Of a stretch of DNA of 64,000 nt, positions 52,134 to 61,276 are shown piece after piece. The DNA is from Pseudomonas sp. UBA1879. Lineage in GTDB: Bacteria > Pseudomonadota > Gammaproteobacteria > Pseudomonadales > Pseudomonadaceae. Both the position numbers and the translations under genes were made by a program. The notes under the pieces are model-generated. The model was not told the DNA's origin. It did not search any database and worked only from the letters and a program-made list of their open reading frames with translations. The stretch spans positions 137,921-201,920 of the forward strand of contig NZ_DDHJ01000004.1 of the NCBI RefSeq assembly GCF_002338065.1, in the 5' to 3' direction. The first letter of the stretch is position 1. The number at the start of each line of letters is the position of its first letter.

Positions 52134-54182
52134 TTACTCCCGGTCGTTCTGACCAATGATCTGAGGGGCGGGCACGTCCAGCGAATTGCCCACCAGCGGC
52201 AGGCGCAGGGTGAAGCAGGTGCCCTGGCCGAGTGTGGAGTGCACCTCCATCTGCCCCTTGTGATTGTTGGTGATGATGAAATACGACACTGACAGGCCAA
52301 GCCCTGTGCCTTGGCCGACTTCCTTGGTGGTGAAGAACGGCTCGAAGATGCGCTTGCGTACGCTCTCCGGCATGCCAACGCCATTGTCCTCGACCTGGAT
52401 TTCCGCCCAAGGCGGATTCAGGCGGGTGCGTAGAACAATGCGTCCGGGCTCGGTGTCGTGTTCACGCTGGTGAATGGCCTGCGCAGCGTTTTTCAGCAAG
52501 TTGAGCAGCACCTGTTCCAACTCGTTGGCGGTGCCCGGCACGGGGCCGAGGTTTGGATCGAACTGGCGCAGGATGTTCTGGCCCTTGAAGTCGAAGCCGA
52601 TGGTCAGGTCGAAGTCGTTGCTGGCAATTTCCACCGCCTGATCGATCAAGGCGGGCAGGTCGCACGGCGCCATCTGCCGATTGCTGCGGCGACTGAAGCT
52701 CAGCATGTGGCTGACGATTTTCGCCGCCCGCGCCCCAGCCTGCTGAATGCCGTCCAGCAATTGCGGCACTTCCCGCGCGCTGAGGTACTGATTCACCGCC
52801 GCCAGCTCGATGCCCTCTTGCTCGGCCTGCTCCAGATTCTTCGGCAGCTCGGGAGACAGGCGCCGACGGATGTTCTGCACGTTGTGCATGATCGCGCCAA
52901 GTGGGTTGTTGATTTCATGGGCCATGCCTGCCGCCAGACCGCCCACCGAGAGCATTTTCTCGGACTGCACCATCATGTCTTCCAGCGACAGACGCTGGGT
53001 GATGTCGTCGATCCGGATCACCACGCCGCGCCCGGCACCCCCGGTGAGCGGGTAAAACGTCAACGCAAAATGCCGCGTAAGGTCGCCTTTGACCCAAGTG
53101 ACGCGCTCGATCTTGGTCACGGTATGGCGTTCGACGGTCTGTTTGATCTGCGGCAAAAACGCCTTCATTGGCGGGAACGCCAGAAAGATCGGCTGGTTGA
53201 GGGCTTCGTCCAGCGGCGTACCAGAGAGGGCGCCCGCTTCCTGATTCCACTGCGTAACGTACAGCTGTTCGTCCAGGGCGATGAGCGCTGAGGGCATGGA
53301 GTCGATGATGCTGTTCAGATAATTCTGAAAGCCGGTGAGTTTTTTCTCGATTTTGCTGCGAACCTGGACTTCGAGCTCCAGCTTGCGGTTGGTATGTCGG
53401 GTTTCTTCGGCCAGCCCCTGCGCCTGATCGTAGGCCTCTTGGGAGTCGTCGCGGGCGCGTTTGAGCTGCTGTTCGCGAGCCTCCATACGCGACAGCATCG
53501 TGTTGAAGGCTTCAGCCAACGAACCGATTTCGTCCTGATTGCCGGGCTCGGCGCGCAACGCGTAGTTCTCTTCCCGGGTGACTCGCCGAGAGAGGTCTTC
53601 GAGTTGATAGATCGGCTCGGTGATGAAGCGACGAATCTGCCGCGCCACGCCCGCCCACAGCAGAATGCTGAAGATCAGAATCCCCAGACTCGCGGTCAAC
53701 GTGCCAGTGTAGAACGCGGTCGGCAACTCGCTGCTCGCCACCAGCAACAGATGGCCCGGCGCCTGACCCTGCTTGGGGATGGGGATGACCTGCGTATTGC
53801 GGAACTCGGTGATGCGCCAGCTTTCGAGGTTGCGATAGTGATCGGGCAGGTGCAGTTTGTCGCCCTGTTGCACTTGGGACAGCCGGTTGCCGTTGCTGTC
53901 GTAGACTGCCGCAGCGCGTAACGGGCCGTAGTTTTTCAGCTCTCTGAGCAGCGCCTGGGCGTTATGAGGCGAAGACAACGCCTGCTCGGACAGGCCAGGG
54001 TTGCTGATCAGCCGGCCAATGGTCTGCAGCGCTTGAGGGGCCATGGCTTCTTGAGAAATGTAATAGGCCGCGCTGATGAAGGTCAGGTTGGCGACCAGCA
54101 ACACGGTGGTCAGCAGAACCAGCAGGGCCGCCAGCAGTTTCTGGCCGACTGGCAGGTTTTCGAGGCGCTGGCGCAATGGCAT
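52134..54182 (-). CDS. Membrane sensor histidine kinase (PA4398-like)
   Basis: 682 residues. Two membrane helices (about 14-38 and 158-180) flank a periplasmic sensor domain. HAMP (about 180-235), a coiled coil, a PAS domain (about 285-400), HisKA with His422 in GLAAGMAHEINNPLGAIMHN, and an HATPase domain (NLLKNAAQAI, DNGVGMP, GTGLGLSVSY) follow. It has no receiver domain and no adjacent response regulator, so its partner is encoded elsewhere. The PA4398 kinase affects swarming and biofilm formation in P. aeruginosa; the signal is unknown. Confidence 0.9.
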   Translation of the reverse strand: MPLRQRLENLPVGQKLLAALLVLLTTVLLVANLTFISAAYYISQEAMAPQALQTIGRLISNPGLSEQALSSPHNAQALLRELKNYGPLRAAAVYDSNGNRLSQVQQGDKLHLPDHYRNLESWRITEFRNTQVIPIPKQGQAPGHLLLVASSELPTAFYTGTLTASLGILIFSILLWAGVARQIRRFITEPIYQLEDLSRRVTREENYALRAEPGNQDEIGSLAEAFNTMLSRMEAREQQLKRARDDSQEAYDQAQGLAEETRHTNRKLELEVQVRSKIEKKLTGFQNYLNSIIDSMPSALIALDEQLYVTQWNQEAGALSGTPLDEALNQPIFLAFPPMKAFLPQIKQTVERHTVTKIERVTWVKGDLTRHFALTFYPLTGGAGRGVVIRIDDITQRLSLEDMMVQSEKMLSVGGLAAGMAHEINNPLGAIMHNVQNIRRRLSPELPKNLEQAEQEGIELAAVNQYLSAREVPQLLDGIQQAGARAAKIVSHMLSFSRRSNRQMAPCDLPALIDQAVEIASNDFDLTIGFDFKGQNILRQFDPNLGPVPGTANELEQVLLNLLKNAAQAIHQREHDTEPGRIVLRTRLNPPWAEIQVEDNGVGMPESVRKRIFEPFFTTKEVGQGTGLGLSVSYFIITNNHKGQMEVHSTLGQGTCFTLRLPLVGNSLDVPAPQIIGQNDRE

Positions 54183-54257
54183 GGGGCAGGGTCATCGGCA
54201 GATAAGGAACAGGCAGGTTAGCGCTGTTCAGCGCCGTAGCAAACAACAGATGAACGC

Positions 54258-55199
54258 TTAGTCGCCGGGCAGACCTCTGGACGCCAGATGGCGTACCAGT
54301 CGCTGGCGAAGGGTGTTTAACAGAGGCGCCTCGCAGCCGTGCTGCATGGCTGCGTTACACACAAACCCCAGCAGATAGCTGATTTCGGTGCGTCGCCCTT
54401 GTGCGACGTCCTGATGCATCGACGAATAATTAGCCGCCGTTGCTTCGATCACACGACGCACTTCGTCGTGCAAGCCTTCGGTCGCTTGGGGCTGGCCGCA
54501 GGCTTTCAACACGCCCACCAGTTCGTCGCACAGCGCGCTCACTTCTTCGGCGCGGGCTTGCAACGCGCCATTGCGGCAGTCGTGCAGCACGGTCAAGGGG
54601 TTGATCGCACAGTTCAGCGCCAGTTTGCGCCACAAGCGTTGCAGGATGTCCGAGGTCCACTCGTAGGGAATGTCGGCGTTGGTCAGCGCGTCGAGCCATG
54701 GGGGCGCCAGGCTTTCTTGCGCGTCCCCCAGCCAGTTGAAGCCTCGCCCGGCGAACACCACGCTGAAATCGTCATCGCGAAACGCGCCTTCCGTGCTGGA
54801 AATAAAGATGCAGCGTGCATCGGGCAGCCGCTCTGCCACTGCTTGCTGGCTGCCGAGGCCGTTTTGCAACAGCAACACTTCGGCACCGGGGACGAGGCGG
54901 GTGGCGACGCTGGCCACGGCGCGCTCTGCGTCGTACGCCTTGCACGCCACCAGCAGGCGGTGGATGGGCTCCGGATCGTTCAGGGTTTGAGCGGGAATCT
55001 GCAAACGCTGGCGCAAGCCTTGCGCGCTGAACGTCAGTCCGCCCTTGGCGTGATAGGTCTGCAGACGTGCCGCATCCCGCAGTATCAAACGCACCGGCTG
55101 TCCTGCACGAAACAGCCGTGTGGCCCACAGCGTGCCGAGGCTGCCCGCGCCGAGGATGTGCCAGAGTGTCTGGCGCGTATCGGCCATAGGGACGTCCAT
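54258..55199 (-). CDS. panE: 2-dehydropantoate 2-reductase family protein
   Basis: About 313 residues. N-terminal Rossmann domain with HILGAGSLGTLWATRLFRAG, then the C-terminal helical ApbA/PanE domain (LWRKLALNCAINPLTVLHDC, catalytic lysine in RKLALN). Reduces ketopantoate in pantothenate synthesis if true to type. The start is uncertain: TTG at 55211 has GGAAG 8 bp upstream, and ATGs at 55199 and 55187 are alternatives. Confidence 0.87.
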   Translation of the reverse strand: MDVPMADTRQTLWHILGAGSLGTLWATRLFRAGQPVRLILRDAARLQTYHAKGGLTFSAQGLRQRLQIPAQTLNDPEPIHRLLVACKAYDAERAVASVATRLVPGAEVLLLQNGLGSQQAVAERLPDARCIFISSTEGAFRDDDFSVVFAGRGFNWLGDAQESLAPPWLDALTNADIPYEWTSDILQRLWRKLALNCAINPLTVLHDCRNGALQARAEEVSALCDELVGVLKACGQPQATEGLHDEVRRVIEATAANYSSMHQDVAQGRRTEISYLLGFVCNAAMQHGCEAPLLNTLRQRLVRHLASRGLPGD

Positions 55200-55363
55200 T
55201 GATTCGTTCAACGCTGCACTTCCACAGATGTAAAAACCAAACGGCAGCGCAAGCGCGCATGAACGTGGGAAAAGTCTCGTTATAATGACCGGGCTTTCAT
55301 ACCGTCAAGTCAGGCGTGCTCCATCGACATGTCGAGCCGCGCCGCATCAATTGGAGAATTCAC

Positions 55364-55849
55364 ATGCCCTCGTTCGACGTAGTGTCCGAACTGGATAAGC
55401 ACGAAGTCACGAATGCCGTCGACGGCGCGATCAAGGAACTGGATCGTCGCTTCGACCTGAAAGGCAAAGGCAGCTTCGAGTTCAAGGAAAAGGAGCTCAC
55501 CGTCAACCTGACCGCCGAGGCCGAGTTTCAGCTGGAAGCGATGATCCAGATCCTCAAACTGTCCCTGGTCAAGCGCAAGATCGACGTGCAATGCCTGGAA
55601 GTCAAAGATGCCTACGCCTCCGGCAAGGTGATGAAACAGGAAGCCACGCTCAAGGAGGGTATCGACAAGGAGCTGGCGAAGAAGATCGTCGCTCACATCA
55701 AGGAAGCCAAGCTCAAGGTGCAGGCTGCCATTCAAGGCGAGCAGGTGCGTGTCACCGGCAAGAAACGTGATGATTTGCAAGAAGCCATCGCAGCCCTGCG
55801 TGGACACGAATTCGGCATGCCGCTGCAGTTCAACAACTTCCGCGATTGA
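55364..55849 (+). CDS. yajQ: YajQ-family nucleotide-binding protein
   Basis: 161 residues from MPSFDVVSELDKHEVTNAVD with GGAG upstream. Two repeated alpha-beta domains (about 1-90 and 91-161). YajQ homologues bind cyclic di-GMP in Xanthomonas and Pseudomonas and act with transcription factors. Divergent from panE. Confidence 0.94.
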   Translation: MPSFDVVSELDKHEVTNAVDGAIKELDRRFDLKGKGSFEFKEKELTVNLTAEAEFQLEAMIQILKLSLVKRKIDVQCLEVKDAYASGKVMKQEATLKEGIDKELAKKIVAHIKEAKLKVQAAIQGEQVRVTGKKRDDLQEAIAALRGHEFGMPLQFNNFRD

Positions 55850-55984
55850 CCCCTCCCACTGCATTTTCGGACAGCGCAGGAACCTGAACGGGTTGAGCAC
55901 GTCCGATTGCAGGTCACGTGAAACGATGGCGCTGCAAGGTGTCCTCGTTTCTGTGTTTCGTTTTACGCCCACAAGGAGCAATCA

Positions 55985-56845
55985 ATGGATCTGGATTTGA
56001 ATGGCCAGGTGGATCATCTGGTGAAGGCTTCCCAAGCCTGGATTCCCATGGTCATGCAGTACGGCAGCCGGGTGCTGCTGGCCGTCGTCGTGTTGCTGGT
56101 GGGGTGGTGGCTGATCAACAAACTGACGGCCAAGATCGGCGCACTGCTCGCGCTGCGTCATGTGGACCTGGCGTTGCAAGGCTTCATCAGCAGCCTGGGC
56201 AACATCATTCTGAAAATCCTGCTGATCGTCAGCGTGGCGTCGATGATTGGGGTCGAAACCACCTCGTTCGTGGCCGCCATCGGTGCCGCCGGTCTGGCTA
56301 TCGGTCTGGCCCTGCAAGGCAGCCTGGCCAACTTCGCGGGCGGGGTATTGATTCTGCTGTTTCGTCCGTTTCGCATCGGTGACTGGATCGAAGCGCAAGG
56401 GGTCGCAGGCACCGTGGACAGCATTCAGATCTTCCACACGATCATCCGCACCGGCGACAACAAGACCGTGATCCTGCCCAATGGCAACTTGTCCAACGGC
56501 ATCATCACCAACACCAACCGTCAGCCGACACGCAAAATCACCTTCGATGTGGGCATCGACTACGACGCCGACCTCAAGCAAGCGTTGGGCGTGTTGATGG
56601 AAATGGCCGATGACCCGCGCGTCCTGCAAGACCCGGCGCCTCAGGCCGTGGTTGCAGCGCTGGGCGACAGCTCGATCACCGTTTCGCTGCGGGTCTGGAC
56701 CAAAACCGGGGACTTCGGTGAAGTGTCGAACCGCTTCAATGCCGAAATCCGCGACCGCCTGCGCGCCGCCAACATCGACATCCCGTTCCCGCAACGGGTG
56801 ATTCGTGTGGTGCAGGATCAGCCGGAAGCGACTGCTCAGCGTTGA
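55985..56845 (+). CDS. mscS: Small-conductance mechanosensitive channel, MscS type
   Basis: 286 residues, with AAGGAG before the ATG. Three membrane helices; the third lines the pore and includes GLAIGLALQGSLANFAGGVL. A beta domain follows (RIGDWIEAQGVAGTVDSI) and then a C-terminal alpha-beta cage. It opens under membrane tension to release solutes on osmotic downshift. Confidence 0.94.
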   Translation: MDLDLNGQVDHLVKASQAWIPMVMQYGSRVLLAVVVLLVGWWLINKLTAKIGALLALRHVDLALQGFISSLGNIILKILLIVSVASMIGVETTSFVAAIGAAGLAIGLALQGSLANFAGGVLILLFRPFRIGDWIEAQGVAGTVDSIQIFHTIIRTGDNKTVILPNGNLSNGIITNTNRQPTRKITFDVGIDYDADLKQALGVLMEMADDPRVLQDPAPQAVVAALGDSSITVSLRVWTKTGDFGEVSNRFNAEIRDRLRAANIDIPFPQRVIRVVQDQPEATAQR

Positions 56846-56863
56846 GTTATAACGCCGAAACGC

Positions 56864-56896
56864 AAAAGCCCCGACTCGTGAGAGATCGGGGCTTTT
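56864..56896 (+). terminator. Terminator after mscS
   Basis: AAAAGCCCCGA / TCGGGGCTTTTT, a perfect 11-bp stem with a U-tract; usable in both directions. Confidence 0.95.
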
Positions 56897-56922
56897 TGTT
56901 TGTGCGTGTGTGGGGTTGAACC

Positions 56923-57012
56923 TATGGGAGCCGGCTTGCTGGCGAAGGCGTCAGTTCAGATGCATCAAGGTGTCTGAGCCAGTGCTTTCGCCAGCAAGCC
57001 GGCTCCCACAGG
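56923..57012. repeat. REP pair
   Basis: TGGGAGCCGGCTTGCTGGCGA and the inverted CGCCAGCAAGCCGGCTCCCA lie between convergent mscS and ampG. Confidence 0.9.
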
Positions 57013-57032
57013 TCTGTGTCCGCTCCTGCTCG

Positions 57033-58592
57033 TCACGGCCTGTCGCTTGCAGGCGTCTCCACAGCCTTCGGTTCCTCATCCGGCTTTTCCTTGCGCAGCT
57101 CTTGCCCCCAATGCAGCGCAATCATGATCAGGGTCGGGACGCCCATCACAGCCGTGACAAGGAAGAAATTGTGATAACCCAGTTTCTCGACCATCACCCC
57201 TGAATAGCCGCCGATCAGTCGCGGCAGCAGCAGCATGATCGAGCTGAGGAGGGCGTACTGAGTGGCCGAGAACTTCAGGTTTGTCAGGCTCGAGAGGTAC
57301 GCCACGAACGCCGAAGTTGCGAGGCCGGAGCTGAAGTTGTCCAGCGAGATCGTGACGATCAGCATCTTCAGGTTCGGGCCCATGTCGGCCAGCATCAGGA
57401 ACAGCAGGTTGGTCGCGGCCGAGGTCGCGCCGCCGATGAACAGGATCGGCAGGATGCCGAAACGTACGATGGCCAGGCCGCCGAATGCTGCGCCCACCAG
57501 CGTCATCACCAGACCGAAAATCTTGCTGACGCTGGCGATCTGATCCTTGGTGAAGCCCTGGTCGATGTAGAACACGTTGGCCATGACGCCCATCACGGTG
57601 TCGGACATGCGATAGGTGGCGATCAGGCCGAGCAGCAGAAACGCCTGCCAGCGATAACGCAGAATGAAATCGTTGATCGGCGTCAGCACCGGCGCCAAGC
57701 CGCGACGGCCCATCGACGACAGGCATGCGGCCGTCAACAGGGTGTAAAGGATCGCGCGCAAGAACGCTCGGTCTTCCATCAGCAGGCTTTTCCAGGTGGC
57801 GTCCTTGAACAGCACGCTGGCGAAATCGGTGTTGTACAACTGGGTGAACATCGCCGGAACCGACACCAGCAGAATGATCAGCACGAACACCGAGGCCAGT
57901 TGATGGGCGAAGCCGTAGCGGGCGGCGGAGAGCTGGGTGCGCAGCGGCACGGCAGGCTCGCGCATGATCAGCGTGGTGATCAGCGCAGGCAGCATCAGCA
58001 GGCCGAACAGCACGTAGGTGCCGGTCCAGGCCGAGTGTTTGTAGGCGAACCCGGTGGAGCCGAAGCCTTCCGCGAAGTACAGCGCGCCTGCCGTGGCGAG
58101 CAGGGCGGCGACGCGGTAGCCCGCCATGTAACTGGCGGCCAGCGTGGCTTGCTGACTTTCGGAGGCGATTTCAAGCCGATAGGCATCGATGGCGATGTCT
58201 TGGGTGGCCGATGAAAACGCCACCAGCACCGCAATCGCGATCAGCCAGGAAAGATGCTGTTGCGGATCGCAAAACCCCATGCCGATCAGGCCGAGGGTGA
58301 CGAGTGCTTGAGAAAGTACCAGCCAGGAGCGCCGACGCCCCAGCTTGCCGAGCAGCGGCAGGCGCCATTGATCAAGCAGCGGCGACCACACCCACTTGAA
58401 CGCGTAGGCCAGCCCGATCAGGCTCGCATAGCCAATGGTTTCACGGGCGACACCGGCTTCACGCAGCCAGACCGACAAGGTCGAGAACACCAGCATGTAG
58501 GGCATGCCGGCCGCGAAGCCGAGCAACAACAGCACGAATGTCGAGGGGCTGGCATAGACGGCGAGCGCGGCGCGCCAGGTTTTGCGGGGCAT
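57033..58592 (-). CDS. ampG: AmpG muropeptide permease
   Basis: 519 residues, major-facilitator fold with 12-14 membrane helices. The N-terminus (STFVLLLLGFAAGMPYMLVF) and the KWVWSPLLDQWRLP motif are typical of AmpG. It imports GlcNAc-anhydroMurNAc peptides for cell-wall recycling and so influences ampC beta-lactamase induction. Position matches PA4393 beside the mscS-type gene. Confidence 0.93.
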   Translation of the reverse strand: MPRKTWRAALAVYASPSTFVLLLLGFAAGMPYMLVFSTLSVWLREAGVARETIGYASLIGLAYAFKWVWSPLLDQWRLPLLGKLGRRRSWLVLSQALVTLGLIGMGFCDPQQHLSWLIAIAVLVAFSSATQDIAIDAYRLEIASESQQATLAASYMAGYRVAALLATAGALYFAEGFGSTGFAYKHSAWTGTYVLFGLLMLPALITTLIMREPAVPLRTQLSAARYGFAHQLASVFVLIILLVSVPAMFTQLYNTDFASVLFKDATWKSLLMEDRAFLRAILYTLLTAACLSSMGRRGLAPVLTPINDFILRYRWQAFLLLGLIATYRMSDTVMGVMANVFYIDQGFTKDQIASVSKIFGLVMTLVGAAFGGLAIVRFGILPILFIGGATSAATNLLFLMLADMGPNLKMLIVTISLDNFSSGLATSAFVAYLSSLTNLKFSATQYALLSSIMLLLPRLIGGYSGVMVEKLGYHNFFLVTAVMGVPTLIMIALHWGQELRKEKPDEEPKAVETPASDRP

Positions 58593-58634
58593 GGGCTGGA
58601 ATCTGCCTCAGGTTACGTAAACAAAGCGCGCACT

Positions 58635-58979
58635 CTAACCGTTGTCCTCTGTCGGACGCCAGCCATGACGCTCCATATCCACACGATTGTTACGGATGGT
58701 CACGCCCTCGGCCCGCAAACGCGCCCGCTGCTCTTCGCCCGAAACGGTTCCGGCCACCAGACTGAGCTTTCCGCCAGCGCCGATCACCCGATGCCAGGGC
58801 AGGGTGCTGCCGTCTGGCAACTGGCTCAAGGTTCGCCCCACGAAACGTGCCGCTCGTCCCAAACCCGCCAGTTCGCCCAGTTGGCCATAACTGACCACTT
58901 TGCCTTCCGGCACTTGATGCAGCGTGAGGTAGAGCGCCGTGCGCCGGGCTTCCAGGGACGACATGCCCGTGGGGTCCAT
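58635..58979 (-). CDS. Alkyltransferase-like protein (Atl, MGMT fold)
   Basis: 114 residues. DNA-binding domain of the O6-alkylguanine methyltransferase family (YLTLHQVPEGKVVSYGQLGE, GRAARFVGRTLSQLP). The active-site PCHR cysteine is replaced by tryptophan (LPWHRVIGAGG), so it cannot accept alkyl groups. Atl proteins bind alkylated guanine and flag it for nucleotide excision repair. The open frame reaches 59345, but the extra part lacks family similarity and overlaps the next gene. No clear ribosome site at the chosen ATG. Confidence 0.88.
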   Translation of the reverse strand: MDPTGMSSLEARRTALYLTLHQVPEGKVVSYGQLGELAGLGRAARFVGRTLSQLPDGSTLPWHRVIGAGGKLSLVAGTVSGEEQRARLRAEGVTIRNNRVDMERHGWRPTEDNG

Positions 58980-59163
58980 GAAAGGAGAAAGAGGTTCGAT
59001 CACGTATTCGTTCCTGTTTAAAAGACCAGTTGGATTTTTCGCAAAGGAACTCAGGAAATTTCCTACGGTCAGTGATACCTGTGCCGGCGGTCCACGGATT
59101 GCCTCGATGTTTTCCTGAGGGATAATGCCCGATTTCCCGCCAACCAGAGCCCAGTCGTCGCTT

Positions 59164-60171
59164 ATGTTGCCCAGAACCCTGCTGTGCCTCGCCATTACCA
59201 GCGTTTCCACCCCACTGCTCGCCGATACCGTCTGGTTGAAGAACGGTGACAAACTGACCGGGACCATCAAGGTCTTCGACGGTGGGAAACTGCTGCTCAA
59301 TACCAAATATGCAGGCGATATTCCGCTGGACTGGAAAGAAGTCAAGACGCTGGAAAGCGATCAGCACCTGCTCGTCAAGCAGGATGCCCAGACCGGTGAG
59401 ATTTCCAAGGCGCTGCACGCCGCTGATGACGGCAAGGTCACACTGGCCAACGGCGACGCCCCGAAGACCGTGGACCTGGCGAGCATCCAGCAGATCATGA
59501 AGCCCAAACCGGTGGTCACCGACCTGGTCTGGAAGGGCAATATCGACGCCGCGCTCGACTTCCAGCGTGCCGACAAAGACACCGACGACTACAACATCGA
59601 TTTCAAGACCACTGCAAGCCACGGTCGCTGGCGTCACAACGCCAAGGGCGAGTACAACCGTGAAACCCAGGACGAAGTCACCACGACCAACAACTGGAAC
59701 GCCGAGTACTCCCTTGACCGGTTCATCACGGACAAATGGTTCTGGGATGGTCGCGTGACGTACAAGCACGACAGCATCGAAGACCTGCGTAATCAGCGCA
59801 CGGTGGGTACCGGCCCGGGTTACCAGTTCTGGGATGACGAATTGGGCGCGTTCAAACTCGGTACGCTGCTCAACCGCACTGACTACGAATATTCCAACGG
59901 CGAGAAGGACAATTTCTACTCGATCTCCGGGACGTGGGACTACAACCGTTACCTGATCGGCAAGAAGGTTGAATTCTTCACCAACGGCGAATTGGGCAAA
60001 CCTATCAGTGGCGTCGCGGATTACAGCCTCGATACCGAAGTGGGCCTGCGCTACAAGGTCACGGAATGGGCGTCGCTCAACCTCAAGGCCGAGAAAAACA
60101 TCATCAGCGGTTCCGATGACGGCGATCTGGACAAGACCCGTTACACCGCTGGCTTCGGTGTGGCCTGGTAA
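59164..60171 (+). CDS. DUF481 outer-membrane beta-barrel protein (YdiY-like)
   Basis: 335 residues from MLPRTLLCLAITSVSTPLLA; signal peptide cut near LLADT. The N-terminal part (TVWLKNGDKLTGTIKVFDGG) is an Sm-like or beta segment, followed by the DUF481 barrel (FKTTASHGRWRHNAKGEYNR and later strands) ending in aromatic AW. The role is unknown; members occur in many gamma-proteobacteria. Confidence 0.88.
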   Translation: MLPRTLLCLAITSVSTPLLADTVWLKNGDKLTGTIKVFDGGKLLLNTKYAGDIPLDWKEVKTLESDQHLLVKQDAQTGEISKALHAADDGKVTLANGDAPKTVDLASIQQIMKPKPVVTDLVWKGNIDAALDFQRADKDTDDYNIDFKTTASHGRWRHNAKGEYNRETQDEVTTTNNWNAEYSLDRFITDKWFWDGRVTYKHDSIEDLRNQRTVGTGPGYQFWDDELGAFKLGTLLNRTDYEYSNGEKDNFYSISGTWDYNRYLIGKKVEFFTNGELGKPISGVADYSLDTEVGLRYKVTEWASLNLKAEKNIISGSDDGDLDKTRYTAGFGVAW

Positions 60172-60231
60172 ACGCTTCTTTATATAAGCCTGAAAAAGGG
60201 CGGTCGCGATTCATCTGGTCGCCGCCCACTT

Positions 60232-60318
60232 TGTAGGAGCCGGCTGGCGAGTGCGATTAAGCAGTCGACTCCGAGGTGTCTGGCCTACCGCCTGCGCCAG
60301 CAAGCCGGCTCCCTCAGG
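60232..60318. repeat. REP pair, partly degenerate
   Basis: TGTAGGAGCCGGCTGGCGA is paired with CGCCAGCAAGCCGGCTCCC between the DUF481 and HugZ-like genes. Confidence 0.78.
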
Positions 60319-60402
60319 TACAGCGTTCGGTCAGCCACCTCAAAAAAATTTACGCAAAACCCCTGCAAAATCGTCACGCCTCCCCAATCTGGCACCCTTT
60401 AG

Positions 60403-60420
60403 CGATAACGATTATCGTGT
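60403..60420. promoter_or_regulatory. Possible Fur box before the HugZ-like gene
   Basis: CGATAACGATTATCGTGT is a near-perfect palindrome with GATAA-CGA-TTATC, close to the Fur consensus, 60 bp before the start. Confidence 0.5.
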
Positions 60421-60479
60421 GGCTCATTCGCTGCGCGTCGTCGCGCGGTCGTCGTATTTTTCGATCCAGGAGCCAAACT

Positions 60480-61211
60480 ATGAGTGCCAAAGCCAATCGG
60501 GAGGCGCGAGCCTTATTGCTCAAGGAGTATCGCGGCGTGCTGTCGACGCATTCCAAGTCGATGCCCGGTTATCCGTTCGGTTCCGTGGTGCCGTATTGCC
60601 TGGACGACCAAGGCCGTCCGCTGATCCTCATCAGCCGCATCGCTCAACACACCCACAACCTGCAACTCGACCCCAAGTGCTCGATGATCGTGGGCGAGCG
60701 CGAAGCTGAGGACGTTCAGTCCGTGGGCCGCGTAACGGTCATGGCCGAGGGGCGCAAAATCACCGACGAGGCCGCCATCGAAGCGGCCGCGCAGCGTTAT
60801 TACCGCTACTTCCCCGAGTCGGAAAGCTACCACCGCGCTCACGATTTCGACTTCTGGGTGCTGCACCCGGTGCGCTACCGCTACATCGGCGGCTTTGGTG
60901 CGATTCACTGGCTGGACGACATTGCGTTGGCCAACCCCTTTGCGGGCGCGGCGGAAACCGGCATGGTCGATCACATGAACGAAGATCACGCCAAAGCCAT
61001 CGCCCACTACGTCGAGTTGGCGAATTTGCCCCAGGCCGAACCTGCCGTTCTGGTGGGCATAGACAGTGAAGGCATGCACCTGCGAATCGGTCAGAGCCTG
61101 CACTGGCTGGCCTTCGCCGAGCCGTGTAATACGCCGACACAAGTGCGCCAGGCCTTGGTTCATCTGGCCCACGCCGAAAAATGGCCGACCGTTGAAGCGG
61201 CCGACGCTTGA
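60480..61211 (+). CDS. HugZ-like heme-utilisation/FMN-binding split-barrel protein
   Basis: 243 residues from MSAKANREARALLLKEYRGV; upstream frame extension passes through the control region. The N-terminal pyridoxamine-phosphate-oxidase-like barrel (about 1-150) is followed by a C-terminal DUF2470 domain (MVDHMNEDHAKAIAHYVELA). This arrangement is typical of HugZ/HutZ heme-degrading or heme-storage proteins. The Fur-like site upstream fits iron regulation. Catalytic activity is not proven. Confidence 0.85.
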   Translation: MSAKANREARALLLKEYRGVLSTHSKSMPGYPFGSVVPYCLDDQGRPLILISRIAQHTHNLQLDPKCSMIVGEREAEDVQSVGRVTVMAEGRKITDEAAIEAAAQRYYRYFPESESYHRAHDFDFWVLHPVRYRYIGGFGAIHWLDDIALANPFAGAAETGMVDHMNEDHAKAIAHYVELANLPQAEPAVLVGIDSEGMHLRIGQSLHWLAFAEPCNTPTQVRQALVHLAHAEKWPTVEAADA

Positions 61212-61276
61212 ATTAACGACTTTGCGACTTCACCTAGTGTCTACTGGAAGCCTTCTTCCGTTGAGGACACTATTTG

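Noticed and set aside
58980..59345. Longer start for the Atl gene
   Set aside because: The added 122 residues match no family and run across the promoter and start of the divergent DUF481 gene.
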